A DNA stretch of 64,000 bases from Pantoea sp. (GTDB taxonomy: Bacteria > Pseudomonadota > Gammaproteobacteria > Enterobacterales > Enterobacteriaceae), in the NCBI RefSeq assembly GCF_028283705.1, contig NZ_JAPWKD010000014.1, forward strand, positions 1 to 64,000, given 5' to 3'. The notes under the pieces were generated by a model that was given only the letters and a program-made list of their open reading frames with translations, was not told the origin of the DNA and searched no databases. A program made the translations under genes and the position numbers. Shown piece by piece: positions 18,035-26,247 of the stretch. Every line of letters begins with the position of its first letter. Within the stretch, counting starts at the first letter, position 1.

Positions 18035-20043
18035 TCCTGGGTAAATTCATGAAGCGCCCTGTCGCTGTTTTCATCATCTTTATGATCTGCGCGCTGGCCG
18101 CTGCGCTTTTCTGGCTCAGAGTGTCCCACTATCTGCCGTTATCGTTATGGTACGCCGCCCTTGTAACCCCCAGGCCCGATAGCATCGGGGGGCTTATTTT
18201 TCTTTATAACGATCTGCCACGCCTGGCAATGGCCGGTATCTGCGGGGCCGGGCTGGCTTTTTCCGGCGTGGTCAGCCAGCAGATGTTGCGTAATCCGCTC
18301 GCGGAACCCATGACGCTGGGTATCGCCTCAGGGTCTTATCTGGTTCTATCGTTGGTGACGGTATTCTTCCCGGTCCTCTTCATCGCCGGAAGAGAATGGG
18401 TTGCTTTTGCCGGGGGCGGGCTGGCGCTGTGTTTTGTCATGCTGATTGCTTTGCGTCAGCGCACCTCGGGGGTCTCCCTGATTCTGGCGGGAATGATACT
18501 GAACCTGTGTTGCAGCGCGGTCGGGGTCATACTGGCGATTCTGTACTTCCGGCAATTAAGTTTTATGGCGCTATGGGGTGGTGGCTCTCTGGCACAGTAT
18601 GACTGGCGCAGTACCACGCAACTCTTCCTGCACCTGCTGCCTTGTATTGGGTTTTGTCTGCTGTTTGCCCGGCCAATGGGCATCTATGGAACCGGAGACG
18701 TTCAGGCAAAGAACCTGGGCATTTCTGTGCCATGGCTGCTGGCGGCGACGATGGGTTCGGTGTTGCTGATCACTGCGCTGATTGTCAGCGCTGTGGGCAT
18801 CATCGGTTTTGTCGGTCTCGGCGCACCGCATCTTGCGCGTCTTGCCGGTGCCCGTCGATTACGGGATCGCCTGTTGTGGGCATCAGTGCTTGGCATGGTC
18901 CTTCTGTGGCTGGCCGATGAGCTGGCACGTCGCCTGTCCGGACTGTGGGGGCTGATGATCCCGGTAGGTGCGGTCACGACTTTACTTGGCGCGCCAGTGA
19001 TACTGGGTTATCTGTCACGCGCTAAAACGTCTGTGATACCGCGTGAAACCCGTGTGCTCCCCACTATGACGCTGCCCGCAGAGAAAAAAAGGTCCCCCCT
19101 GGCGCTGCTGACTTCTAATCTGGTATGCCTGCTGGTGCTGAGCCTGGTCTTCCTGGTGCTGGGGAAAGGGTTACATGGCTGGCAACTTGAATTTCCCTGG
19201 CATTCCGCCCCACGGGTCTCGCTGCGCCTGATACAGCTCACCGCCGCCATTTCCGTCGGGGTATTGCTGGCGATTGCCGGTGGCATCATCCAGAACCTAT
19301 CAGGAAACACGATGGCCAGCCCGGACCTGCTGGGGATCACCGCCGGTGGCGCGCTGGGGATCATTGCCACCCTTTTTCTCTCGCCAGCCAATACGGGCAA
19401 TATCGTGATTGGCTGTGCCCTGGGTTGCGGCGCGGTGTTACTGCTGCTGTTGCTGCTCGGCCGCCGATCCCACTATGCCCCGGAGACGCTGCTGCTGGCA
19501 GGTGTATCACTGACGCTTATCCTGCAAGCGGTATCTACCGTGGTGATGGCGAGTGGTGACCTGCGCGTTATGCAGTTGTTTAGTCTGTTAATCGGTTCCA
19601 CTTATAGCGTCAGACCGCATCAGGCTGAAATTGTGCTCCTCTCGGCTATCGCTCTGGTTGCCATCCTGCCGCTGATTCAACGCTGGCTGGTGATATTGCC
19701 GTTGGGCACTCAGGTTGCTTACGGGCTGGGCATCAACATTCGCTTTGCACGCCTGGTGTTATGGCTGCTCAGTGCGTCAGCCACTGCCATGGCGACGATG
19801 ATCGTCGGGCCTTTATCCTTTATCGGTCTGGTTGCGCCGCATATGGCCAGAATGCAGGGAGCGGATAAACCGCTCCCCTTTCTTCTCACCTCCGCCTCTT
19901 TTGGCGCGTTGCTGATGCTGGCTGCCGACTGGATTGGTCGATGGATGCTGTTTCCCAGGGAAATTGCTACCGGGGCAATTGCATCCCTGACTGGAGGGAT
20001 CTATCTGGTGATTATTATGCTGCGGGGCCGCAGAGCAGCCTGA
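18031..20043 (+). CDS. Ferric siderophore ABC transporter permease (FhuB-like, double length)
   Basis: At about 670 residues this is a tandem duplication of a BtuC/FecD-type permease, as in FhuB (about 660). Each half carries the family markers: GAGLAFSGVVSQQMLRNPLAEP with GLGAPHLARLAG in the first half, and AGGIIQNLSGNTMASPDLLG with GLVAPHMARMQG in the second. The start overlaps the FhuD-like stop; an ATG six codons later (MKRPVAVFII) is an equally good start. No ATPase gene lies beside it, unlike the E. coli order fhuA-fhuC-fhuD-fhuB, so it probably shares a FhuC encoded elsewhere. Confidence 0.92.
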   Translation: MILGKFMKRPVAVFIIFMICALAAALFWLRVSHYLPLSLWYAALVTPRPDSIGGLIFLYNDLPRLAMAGICGAGLAFSGVVSQQMLRNPLAEPMTLGIASGSYLVLSLVTVFFPVLFIAGREWVAFAGGGLALCFVMLIALRQRTSGVSLILAGMILNLCCSAVGVILAILYFRQLSFMALWGGGSLAQYDWRSTTQLFLHLLPCIGFCLLFARPMGIYGTGDVQAKNLGISVPWLLAATMGSVLLITALIVSAVGIIGFVGLGAPHLARLAGARRLRDRLLWASVLGMVLLWLADELARRLSGLWGLMIPVGAVTTLLGAPVILGYLSRAKTSVIPRETRVLPTMTLPAEKKRSPLALLTSNLVCLLVLSLVFLVLGKGLHGWQLEFPWHSAPRVSLRLIQLTAAISVGVLLAIAGGIIQNLSGNTMASPDLLGITAGGALGIIATLFLSPANTGNIVIGCALGCGAVLLLLLLLGRRSHYAPETLLLAGVSLTLILQAVSTVVMASGDLRVMQLFSLLIGSTYSVRPHQAEIVLLSAIALVAILPLIQRWLVILPLGTQVAYGLGINIRFARLVLWLLSASATAMATMIVGPLSFIGLVAPHMARMQGADKPLPFLLTSASFGALLMLAADWIGRWMLFPREIATGAIASLTGGIYLVIIMLRGRRAA

Positions 20044-20045
20044 CC

Positions 20046-21008
20046 TTATTTTTTCGCACCGTAGATCTTCCGATAGACCGAGGGTGTCAGACCGGTCACC
20101 TTGATAAAGGCTCTGCGCATCACATCACTGCTGCTGTAGCCACACAAGGAAGCGATGGATTTCATCGGGTTCTCGGCACAAAGAAGCTCCTGGGCGCGGG
20201 CAATCCTCGCCCCCTCCAGCCATTCTGCGGTTCCCTGGCCCATCTCCTGATTAAACAGGCGATTCACATGGCGGGGACTCAGATTGAGGTGCTGCGCCAG
20301 ATGCGCCGCATTTTTGACTTCATCAAGATGGGTCAACGCCCAGCGCTGTAAATCCTGTAACGCAGAACGGCCAGCGAGGGAAGTCTGCTGTTTACGGATA
20401 AAATGGCCCTGGCCTGCGGGTCGGCGAAAAAACATCACCAGGTTGGCCGCTACATCCTGCGCGACTTCCCGCCCGACATCTTCCTCGACAAAACGCAGCG
20501 CCAGATCCATGCCCGATGTCACGCCTGCCGCGGTACGCACCGGGCCGTCGGCGATATAGAGGGCATCGGCATCAACCCGGGTCGCGGGATAACGCAATGA
20601 CAGCTCTTTCGCCACCGACCAGTGCGTGGTGACCTGCCGTGCATCCAGCAAACCGGTTTGCGCCAGCAACAGCGCACCAGTGCAAACCGAGCCATACCGG
20701 TGACTCTGACGACACAGCTGGGTTATGTCGGCAATCTGTCCATCATCCAATACGTGATCGTGAATATCGGGCGCTCCCGCCACCAGAAAGGTTAATCCCG
20801 CTGGCGTTGCAAACGTTGCCAGCGCGCAATCCGTTGCAATCCTGACGCCGGAAGAAGACTGAACGCTCCCCCCGGCCAGTGACATGACGCTGGTTTTATA
20901 CACTTCACGGCGCAGGATACGATTGGCTTCTGCAAAAACATCCAGCGGCCCGGCAACATCGAGCAATTGCACGCCTGGCACTGCCAGGATCACGACGTGA
21001 TGCAGCAT
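20046..21008 (-). CDS. GlxA-type transcriptional regulator (DJ-1/PfpI domain plus AraC HTH)
   Basis: The 320-residue protein has an N-terminal class-I glutamine-amidotransferase-like domain (VVILAVPGVQLLDVAGPLDVF at the start; GSVCTGALLLAQTGLLD around residue 100, with the nucleophile-position Cys) and a C-terminal AraC-type double HTH (LNLSPRHVNRLFNQEMG and IASLCGYSSSDVMRRAF). Such proteins act as activators that sense small metabolites. It is divergent from the HD-domain gene, whose expression it may control, and meets the FhuB-like gene tail to tail with two bases between. Confidence 0.9.
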   Translation of the reverse strand: MLHHVVILAVPGVQLLDVAGPLDVFAEANRILRREVYKTSVMSLAGGSVQSSSGVRIATDCALATFATPAGLTFLVAGAPDIHDHVLDDGQIADITQLCRQSHRYGSVCTGALLLAQTGLLDARQVTTHWSVAKELSLRYPATRVDADALYIADGPVRTAAGVTSGMDLALRFVEEDVGREVAQDVAANLVMFFRRPAGQGHFIRKQQTSLAGRSALQDLQRWALTHLDEVKNAAHLAQHLNLSPRHVNRLFNQEMGQGTAEWLEGARIARAQELLCAENPMKSIASLCGYSSSDVMRRAFIKVTGLTPSVYRKIYGAKK

Positions 21009-21123
21009 CCTCTTTCCTCATGACGGTTTATGTCTGTATGTCCGATATTGCCCAACTAATACTATTATAGACACTCCATTTCTCTTTTAGAATGAGCGAC
21101 AGACATTCAACCGGAGAAATAAC

Positions 21124-21765
21124 ATGAGCTTCACTCTTCAGGGGGTCCGCATCCCCGATACGCAAATGACCCGTGATACCACCACCTTTATTCGTGACAC
21201 AGAATCGGACCTGCTGTTTAACCACTCCAGCCGGGTTTTTTACTGGGCAGCACTGGCGGGCAGGCAGCGGGATATCAAAGTCGACCATGAATTGCTGTAT
21301 GTGGGGTGTATGTTCCATGACATCGGACTGACTCATGAACATTGCAGCTGCGATAAGCGTTTTGAAGTCGATGGGGCCAATGCGGCACGTGAATTTATGC
21401 AAAGTTATGGTGTGAAACAGGAAGATATCGACAAAGTCTGGACCGCCATCGCTCTGCATACCACCCCCGGCATTCCTGAGTTTATGGCACCAGAAATAGC
21501 CCTTGTTACCGCAGGTGTGGAAATGGATGTGCTGGGAATGGGCTACGAAACCTTTAGCGATGCTGATCGGGAAGCGGTGGTTATGCAGCATCCTCGCACG
21601 CCTGATTTTAAGGAGGATATTATCCAGGCGTTCTACGATGGCATTAAACACAAACCCGCAACCACCTTTGGTAACGTCAAGGCAGATGTGCTGAAAGACA
21701 AGGACGCGCGATTTACACCGATGAATTTCTGCCATGTCATTCGTCAGTCGCGCTGGCGGAGCTGA
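21124..21765 (+). CDS. HD-domain hydrolase, cyanamide hydratase-like
   Basis: A 213-residue HD-superfamily metal enzyme. The metal ligands are seen as His in LFNHSSRVFYWAALAG and the His-Asp doublet in YVGCMFHDIGLT, with a later conserved His (IALHTTPGIPEF). It resembles cyanamide hydratase/Ddi2-like proteins common in bacteria and fungi, but a nucleotide phosphohydrolase role is not excluded. GGAGAAATAAC gives a good ribosome site. It is divergent from the GlxA-type regulator with a short shared promoter region. Confidence 0.8.
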   Translation: MSFTLQGVRIPDTQMTRDTTTFIRDTESDLLFNHSSRVFYWAALAGRQRDIKVDHELLYVGCMFHDIGLTHEHCSCDKRFEVDGANAAREFMQSYGVKQEDIDKVWTAIALHTTPGIPEFMAPEIALVTAGVEMDVLGMGYETFSDADREAVVMQHPRTPDFKEDIIQAFYDGIKHKPATTFGNVKADVLKDKDARFTPMNFCHVIRQSRWRS

Positions 21766-21889
21766 GCGTCCCCGAGCATCGCTGCTGTAAGTTTGGGCAA
21801 ATGAACATTGCCTGTCTCATGTTCAGCCGGTAAATTTGATAACCATACAAAATGAAAGGACTTGTGCATTAAAACGGAGGTTATCAATG

Positions 21890-23896
21890 AACCGGTTTAT
21901 GCTGGCGAATAGCCAGCAATGTATAGGATGCCGTGCCTGTGAAGTCGCCTGCGTGATGGCGCATAACGATGAGCAACACGTGTTAAGCCCCGAGCAGTTT
22001 CATCCGCGCATTACGGTGATTAAACATCAGCAGCAGCGCAATGCCATCACCTGTCATCACTGTGAAGATGCACCCTGCGCCCGCAGTTGCCCGATGGGTG
22101 CCATCAGCCGCATTGGTGATTCGGTGCAAGTTGATCAGCAAAGGTGCATTGGCTGTAAATCCTGTGCCATTGCCTGCCCTTTCGGCACCATGCAGGTACT
22201 GGTCAATCCGCTGGGGGCAGGACAGGTGAAAGCCACCGCGCACAAATGCGATCTCTGCCTTGAGCGCCCGGACGGCCCGGCCTGTGCGCAAAATTGCCCG
22301 GCAGATGCACTGCGCCTGGTGAATGACGCGACGTTGACAAACCTGGTGCAGGCGCGCCGCCTGCATACTGCCAGCCAGGAAGCGCAGCCATGGCATAAAG
22401 TCGCAGCGGCAATGCCGATGCCTGACGATCATAAAGTGCAGCAAATGCGTAAAACCCCACCGCGTGGCGAACCGGATAAATTGCCACTGGCCGCACGAAA
22501 AACGGGCTTTGATGAAATCTATCTGCCCTTTCGTGCCGATCAGGCGCTGCGCGAAGCACAACGCTGCCTGACCTGCGGCGAGCACAGCATCTGTGAATGG
22601 ACCTGCCCGCTGCATAACCATATCCCGCAATGGGTAACGCAGGTGAAAGAAGGCAACATTGCCGCCGCCGTGGAGCTTTCTCATCAGACCAACTGCCTGC
22701 CGGAGATCACTGGCCGTGTTTGCCCACAGGATCGGCTATGTGAAGGTGCCTGCACGGTACGCGACGAATATGGTGCGGTAACCATTGGCAATATTGAGCG
22801 TTATATTTCTGATCAGGCACTGGCACAGGGCTGGCGGCCCGATCTCAGCGCAGTGCAGCCGGTGAAGAAACGCATTGCCATTATCGGTGCCGGGCCTGCC
22901 GGGCTGGCCTGCGCCGATGTGCTGGCACGTAATGGCGTCAGCGCGACGGTTTACGATCGCCACCCGGAAATCGGCGGTCTGCTCACCTTTGGTATTCCCT
23001 CCTTCAAGCTGGATAAATCGCTGCTGGCGCGACGTCGTGAGATCTTCAGTGCAATGGGCATCCGTTTTGAGCTGAACTGCGAAATTGGCAAAGATATCGC
23101 GCTCGATAAAGTGCTTAACGACTATGACGCGGTATTTCTTGGTGTCGGGACTTATCGCTCGATGAAGGCCGACCTACCCAACGAGGATGCGCCCGGTGTC
23201 TGTGAAGCGTTGCCCTTTCTGATTGGCAATACCCGACAGCTGATGGGCCTGCCGGAGAGTACAGAGCAACCGTTTATCAATACCGCAGGCCTGAATATCG
23301 TGGTACTTGGCGGTGGCGATACTGCGATGGACTGTGTGCGCACGGCGTTGCGCCACGGTGCTAACAAAGTCACCTGCGCTTATCGGCGTGATGAGGCCAA
23401 CATGCCCGGTTCACGTAAAGAGGTGAAAAACGCGCGCGACGAGGGCGCAGCGTTTGAATTTAATGTGCAGCCAGTGCAACTGGAACTGGGCGACAGCGGC
23501 AAGGTGTGTGGCATTCGTCTGTTGCGTACACAACCCGGCGAACCGGATGCAACGGGACGCCGTCGGCCGGTGCCGATTGAAGGCAGTGAGTTTGTGATGC
23601 CTGCCGATATTGTGATTATGGCATTTGGTTTCAATCCGCATGCCATGCCGTGGCTGGCAGACCAGAACGTGCGCCTGGACAGCCGGGGGCGTATCGCCGC
23701 CAGCGTCAACAGCGCGTATCGATATCAGACTACCAATCCGAAGATCTTCGCCGGGGGGGATGCGGTGCGTGGGGCCGATCTGGTGGTGACGGCAATGGCG
23801 GAAGGCCGCCATGCGGCACGAGGTATGATGGACTGGCTGGGAATCAAAGCTGTACAGGCAAAAGGGGTTAACGGCTGTGGGAGAGTCATTTTCTGA
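21890..23896 (+). CDS. aegA: AegA-type Fe-S/flavin oxidoreductase
   Basis: The 668-residue protein joins a HycB-like polyferredoxin to a GltD-like NAD(P)H oxidoreductase. Four cysteine clusters are visible in the first 160 residues (CIGCRACEVAC, CEDAPCARSCPMG, CIGCKSCAIACPFG, CDLC...CAQNCP), then a GltD-type CLTCGEHSICEWTCP motif. FAD-binding IGAGPAGLACADVLARNG and NADPH-binding LGGGDTAMDC segments follow, with GGDAVRGADLVVTAMAEGR near the end. The start follows CGGAGG; an in-frame ATG 18 codons upstream lacks such a site. In E. coli, AegA and its paralogue YgfT are tied to formate-dependent anaerobic urate use. No partner formate or urate genes lie nearby. Confidence 0.9.
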   Translation, partial: NRFMLANSQQCIGCRACEVACVMAHNDEQHVLSPEQFHPRITVIKHQQQRNAITCHHCEDAPCARSCPMGAISRIGDSVQVDQQRCIGCKSCAIACPFGTMQVLVNPLGAGQVKATAHKCDLCLERPDGPACAQNCPADALRLVNDATLTNLVQARRLHTASQEAQPWHKVAAAMPMPDDHKVQQMRKTPPRGEPDKLPLAARKTGFDEIYLPFRADQALREAQRCLTCGEHSICEWTCPLHNHIPQWVTQVKEGNIAAAVELSHQTNCLPEITGRVCPQDRLCEGACTVRDEYGAVTIGNIERYISDQALAQGWRPDLSAVQPVKKRIAIIGAGPAGLACADVLARNGVSATVYDRHPEIGGLLTFGIPSFKLDKSLLARRREIFSAMGIRFELNCEIGKDIALDKVLNDYDAVFLGVGTYRSMKADLPNEDAPGVCEALPFLIGNTRQLMGLPESTEQPFINTAGLNIVVLGGGDTAMDCVRTALRHGANKVTCAYRRDEANMPGSRKEVKNARDEGAAFEFNVQPVQLELGDSGKVCGIRLLRTQPGEPDATGRRRPVPIEGSEFVMPADIVIMAFGFNPHAMPWLADQNVRLDSRGRIAASVNSAYRYQTTNPKIFAGGDAVRGADLVVTAMAEGRHAARGMMDWLGIKAVQAKGVNGCGRVIF

Positions 23897-23979
23897 TGAG
23901 CTATCCAGCCTGGTTGACTTGATTAAGATGGGGCTGCATAAAAAGCGGAAAGTTAACAAAGTGCCATCTGACTATCCGG

Positions 23980-24288
23980 TCAGACCTGCTTTTCCAGTAA
24001 ACGGAAAAACTCGGCAATCTTCTCTTCATCGCGTTTGTAATAGGTCCATGGGCCGATGCGGCGGGAGGTGACCAGTTGCGCACGTTGCAGGGCTGCAAGA
24101 TAGAGTGACACCGTGGACTGCGACAATCCCACCTTCTCCTGAATGATGCTGACACACACGCCAACCTCATCGGCATCCGCATAGGGCTGATCAAAATGCT
24201 TTTTGGGTTCTTTGAGCCACTGCAGGATTTCCATCCGAACCGGATTGCTCAGCGCTTTTAGCACATCATTTAATTTTATTTCAGACAT
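23980..24288 (-). CDS. ArsR-family winged-helix transcriptional repressor
   Basis: A 102-residue winged-helix protein: DVLKALSNPVRMEILQWLK at the N-terminus and a recognition helix in EKVGLSQSTVSLYLAALQRAQL. It has an inserted acidic stretch (QPYADADEVGVC) with one Cys before the HTH; no CxC metal site is present, so it probably senses an organic or redox signal. Its own upstream region has an imperfect inverted repeat that fits autoregulation. In related genomes this type may sit beside the nemA-like gene, which here is separated from it by a low-GC insertion; that is inference. Confidence 0.85.
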   Translation of the reverse strand: MSEIKLNDVLKALSNPVRMEILQWLKEPKKHFDQPYADADEVGVCVSIIQEKVGLSQSTVSLYLAALQRAQLVTSRRIGPWTYYKRDEEKIAEFFRLLEKQV

Positions 24289-24321
24289 TACCCGGTACCC
24301 GTTCTCTTATCACGTCGATAT

Positions 24322-24345
24322 ATCACGATATTACAATATCCCGAT
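24322..24345. promoter_or_regulatory. Putative operator of the ArsR-family repressor
   Basis: ATCACGATAT and ATATCCCGAT form an inverted repeat with 8 of 10 matches and a 4-base spacer, 34 bases before the ArsR gene start. The location and symmetry fit a dimeric winged-helix repressor acting on its own promoter. Confidence 0.4.
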
Positions 24346-24403
24346 GGGGGATGCACCATCCCTGCTCATTTATAACCCGCATCATCAGGTTCCTTTGTGT
24401 GGC

Positions 24404-24922
24404 CTAAGAAAACTTCTGTATAAATTCCTGTCTTAATGCCTGAGACATCATCAACCCCTGGCCTATAAACACAGTGAACAATCTCAATGCTTCCTGCTTC
24501 GTTATATGCTGACGCCTCAAAGCTTCTTCCAGAATCCCACCATGTCTTGCAACCTTCACTTCTCTTTCTGCACAAATTCTTACCACAGCACCATCAGCTG
24601 AAAGGCAAGTTGCGTCATTAAGCTTTGAATAAATTATGCATAAGATATCTGCCGTTTTTAGTGCATTTTTCCTGGCTTTTATCTCTGCCATTTCTATGTA
24701 GCTTTCTTCTGTCAGATTATTTGTATAATGGTATGCCAGTCTTTTTTGTTGCAAACAGAGAGCAACATCTATGTCAAATCGCCTTTTCAACTCCTCACAA
24801 ACGTAGGGATCAATCCATACACCGCCGGTGAATAGCTTCCATATAATCTCTAAGCAGTCGGCCTCATAAAAATCCGATAAAACATTTGTATCAACCACAC
24901 ATCGGTCACAATTAAATGGCAT
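24404..24922 (-). CDS. PIN-like domain protein (DUF4411-type), putative toxin nuclease
   Basis: A 172-residue protein that begins MPFNCDRCVVDTNVLSDFY; the VDTN motif is the first acidic active-site element of PIN nucleases. A second acidic residue lies in KTADILCIIYSKLND and a third in LSADGAVV. It overlaps the end of the XRE-ImmA gene by 11 bases, so the two are translationally coupled. This XRE/ImmA plus PIN pairing is a known toxin-antitoxin-like arrangement. Base composition is clearly lower in GC than the neighbours, pointing to recent transfer. RNA cleavage is inferred from the fold. Confidence 0.75.
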   Translation of the reverse strand: MPFNCDRCVVDTNVLSDFYEADCLEIIWKLFTGGVWIDPYVCEELKRRFDIDVALCLQQKRLAYHYTNNLTEESYIEMAEIKARKNALKTADILCIIYSKLNDATCLSADGAVVRICAEREVKVARHGGILEEALRRQHITKQEALRLFTVFIGQGLMMSQALRQEFIQKFS

Positions 24923-26054
24923 CCTGAGCCTCCAGCTCTCCGTACCACTCTTCTAATAAAGAAGCTAACGACTTCCTGTCAAGTTCTAACAGGTCCGCTA
25001 TAAATCCTTCAGAAGCAGTGCCGTTAAACCATGCCTTCTGAGATAACTCAAGTATCCTTTTATCATAACTTAATGGTTCGATTATTGGCTCAGGTTCGCT
25101 AATTCTCCAATTCCGCAGAGTTGCGTAACCCCATAACTTTCCTGAATTATCCTTAGTGATCAGCTTAGTTGATTCTAACCTGGAAATTATTGATGCAGCT
25201 GACACCCGGAAAACTTTTTTTAATCTCATTATGGTTTCAGCATAAGCTTTACCACCGCCGGCATTATTAAACTGTCTTCTGATGGCATCTTTTGGCATTA
25301 AAAAACATGCTGCAAAATGGTTGGCAATTTTTTCTTCAGGCGAAGTATTACGACCGCTGGTTTTGTATTTTTTTGAGGGACCATCATATTCGTTACGATG
25401 GAAAATGATATGCGCATATTCATGACATATACTAAATATCTGTCGTTCTACCGGGATTGAATGATGGTTATTGACAAAAATCGCCGGGCCGTATTTCTCA
25501 GAAAAAAGAGAAAAGCCTGACAGCAAGTCTCCCTCTTCTGCGCTCAGGGAAAAAGGAATAACTCTAATATCAGCTGATTCCAGAACAGATACGATATCAC
25601 CGACACAAGTTGCATTGCCAATCCCTAAACGATTCCTTTCGCTATATGCCTTATCTTCTACTTCCTGAAGAGTTGACTCAGTGGCTTCAAATATTGGCAT
25701 AGAACTGGGGTATTCATTGACTTTATTTTTATCAGCCGCCTGCTCTATATCATTTATATTCTTTAGTTTTTCGATTAACCTGTTTTTTAGCTCTGGTTTT
25801 AATAAATCAGGGTCATCCGCACGTAAGGCAATACGATAAGAATCAGAACCCGATTCATAAAAATAATCGAGAGGCTTATCAAACAACTTAGTTAAAGTTA
25901 TCAATTGAGCAACATCAGGCAAAGCCTGAGATTGCTCGAATCGGGCATAAGTTTGGCGCACTAATCCTAACGCGTCCGCTACCTGTACCTGAGTCATCTT
26001 CGCGCTTTCTCTTGCCTCTACCAGTCTACCGGCAATGATAGATTTGATATCCAT
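24912..26054 (-). CDS. XRE regulator fused to ImmA/IrrE-type metallopeptidase
   Basis: The 380-residue protein has an XRE helix-turn-helix in the first 66 residues (MTQVQVADALGLVRQTYARFE) and a COG2856/ImmA-like zinc peptidase domain with HEYAHIIFH (HExxH, His211 and His215) followed by EEKIANHFAACFLMP. A C-terminal region of about 100 residues follows. In phage and mobile-element biology, ImmA cuts a repressor; in toxin-antitoxin versions the HTH part represses the operon. A perfect palindrome just upstream is the likely operator. The gene is AT-rich with unusual codons for the region. Confidence 0.88.
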   Translation of the reverse strand: MDIKSIIAGRLVEARESAKMTQVQVADALGLVRQTYARFEQSQALPDVAQLITLTKLFDKPLDYFYESGSDSYRIALRADDPDLLKPELKNRLIEKLKNINDIEQAADKNKVNEYPSSMPIFEATESTLQEVEDKAYSERNRLGIGNATCVGDIVSVLESADIRVIPFSLSAEEGDLLSGFSLFSEKYGPAIFVNNHHSIPVERQIFSICHEYAHIIFHRNEYDGPSKKYKTSGRNTSPEEKIANHFAACFLMPKDAIRRQFNNAGGGKAYAETIMRLKKVFRVSAASIISRLESTKLITKDNSGKLWGYATLRNWRISEPEPIIEPLSYDKRILELSQKAWFNGTASEGFIADLLELDRKSLASLLEEWYGELEAQDAI

Positions 26055-26097
26055 ATGTTACCCTTTATTAACTTACTGAACGAAAAATTCAGCATTG

Positions 26098-26117
26098 GTG
26101 TTAGTTTTTGCTAACAC
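26098..26117. promoter_or_regulatory. Palindromic operator upstream of the XRE-ImmA/PIN operon
   Basis: GTGTTAG and CTAACAC form a perfect 7-base inverted repeat with a 6-base spacer, 43 bases before the XRE-ImmA start. This is the expected location for autoregulation by the XRE domain. Confidence 0.55.
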
Positions 26118-26194
26118 TGATTATGTTCGCAATCCTTCACTAAAGATACGCAATATCACCTATTAAAATAATATCAATCGATAGGTTAAAACTT

Positions 26195-26219
26195 ACAAAA
26201 ACCCGCCGTAACGGCGGGC
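26195..26219 (-). terminator. Rho-independent terminator of nemA
   Basis: CCCGCCG and CGGCGGG form a stable hairpin with a three-base loop; on the minus strand it is followed by TTTTTGT. It lies about 30 bases after the nemA stop. Confidence 0.8.
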
Positions 26220-26247
26220 AAGAATAAGACAGTGTTATCACAGCAGA

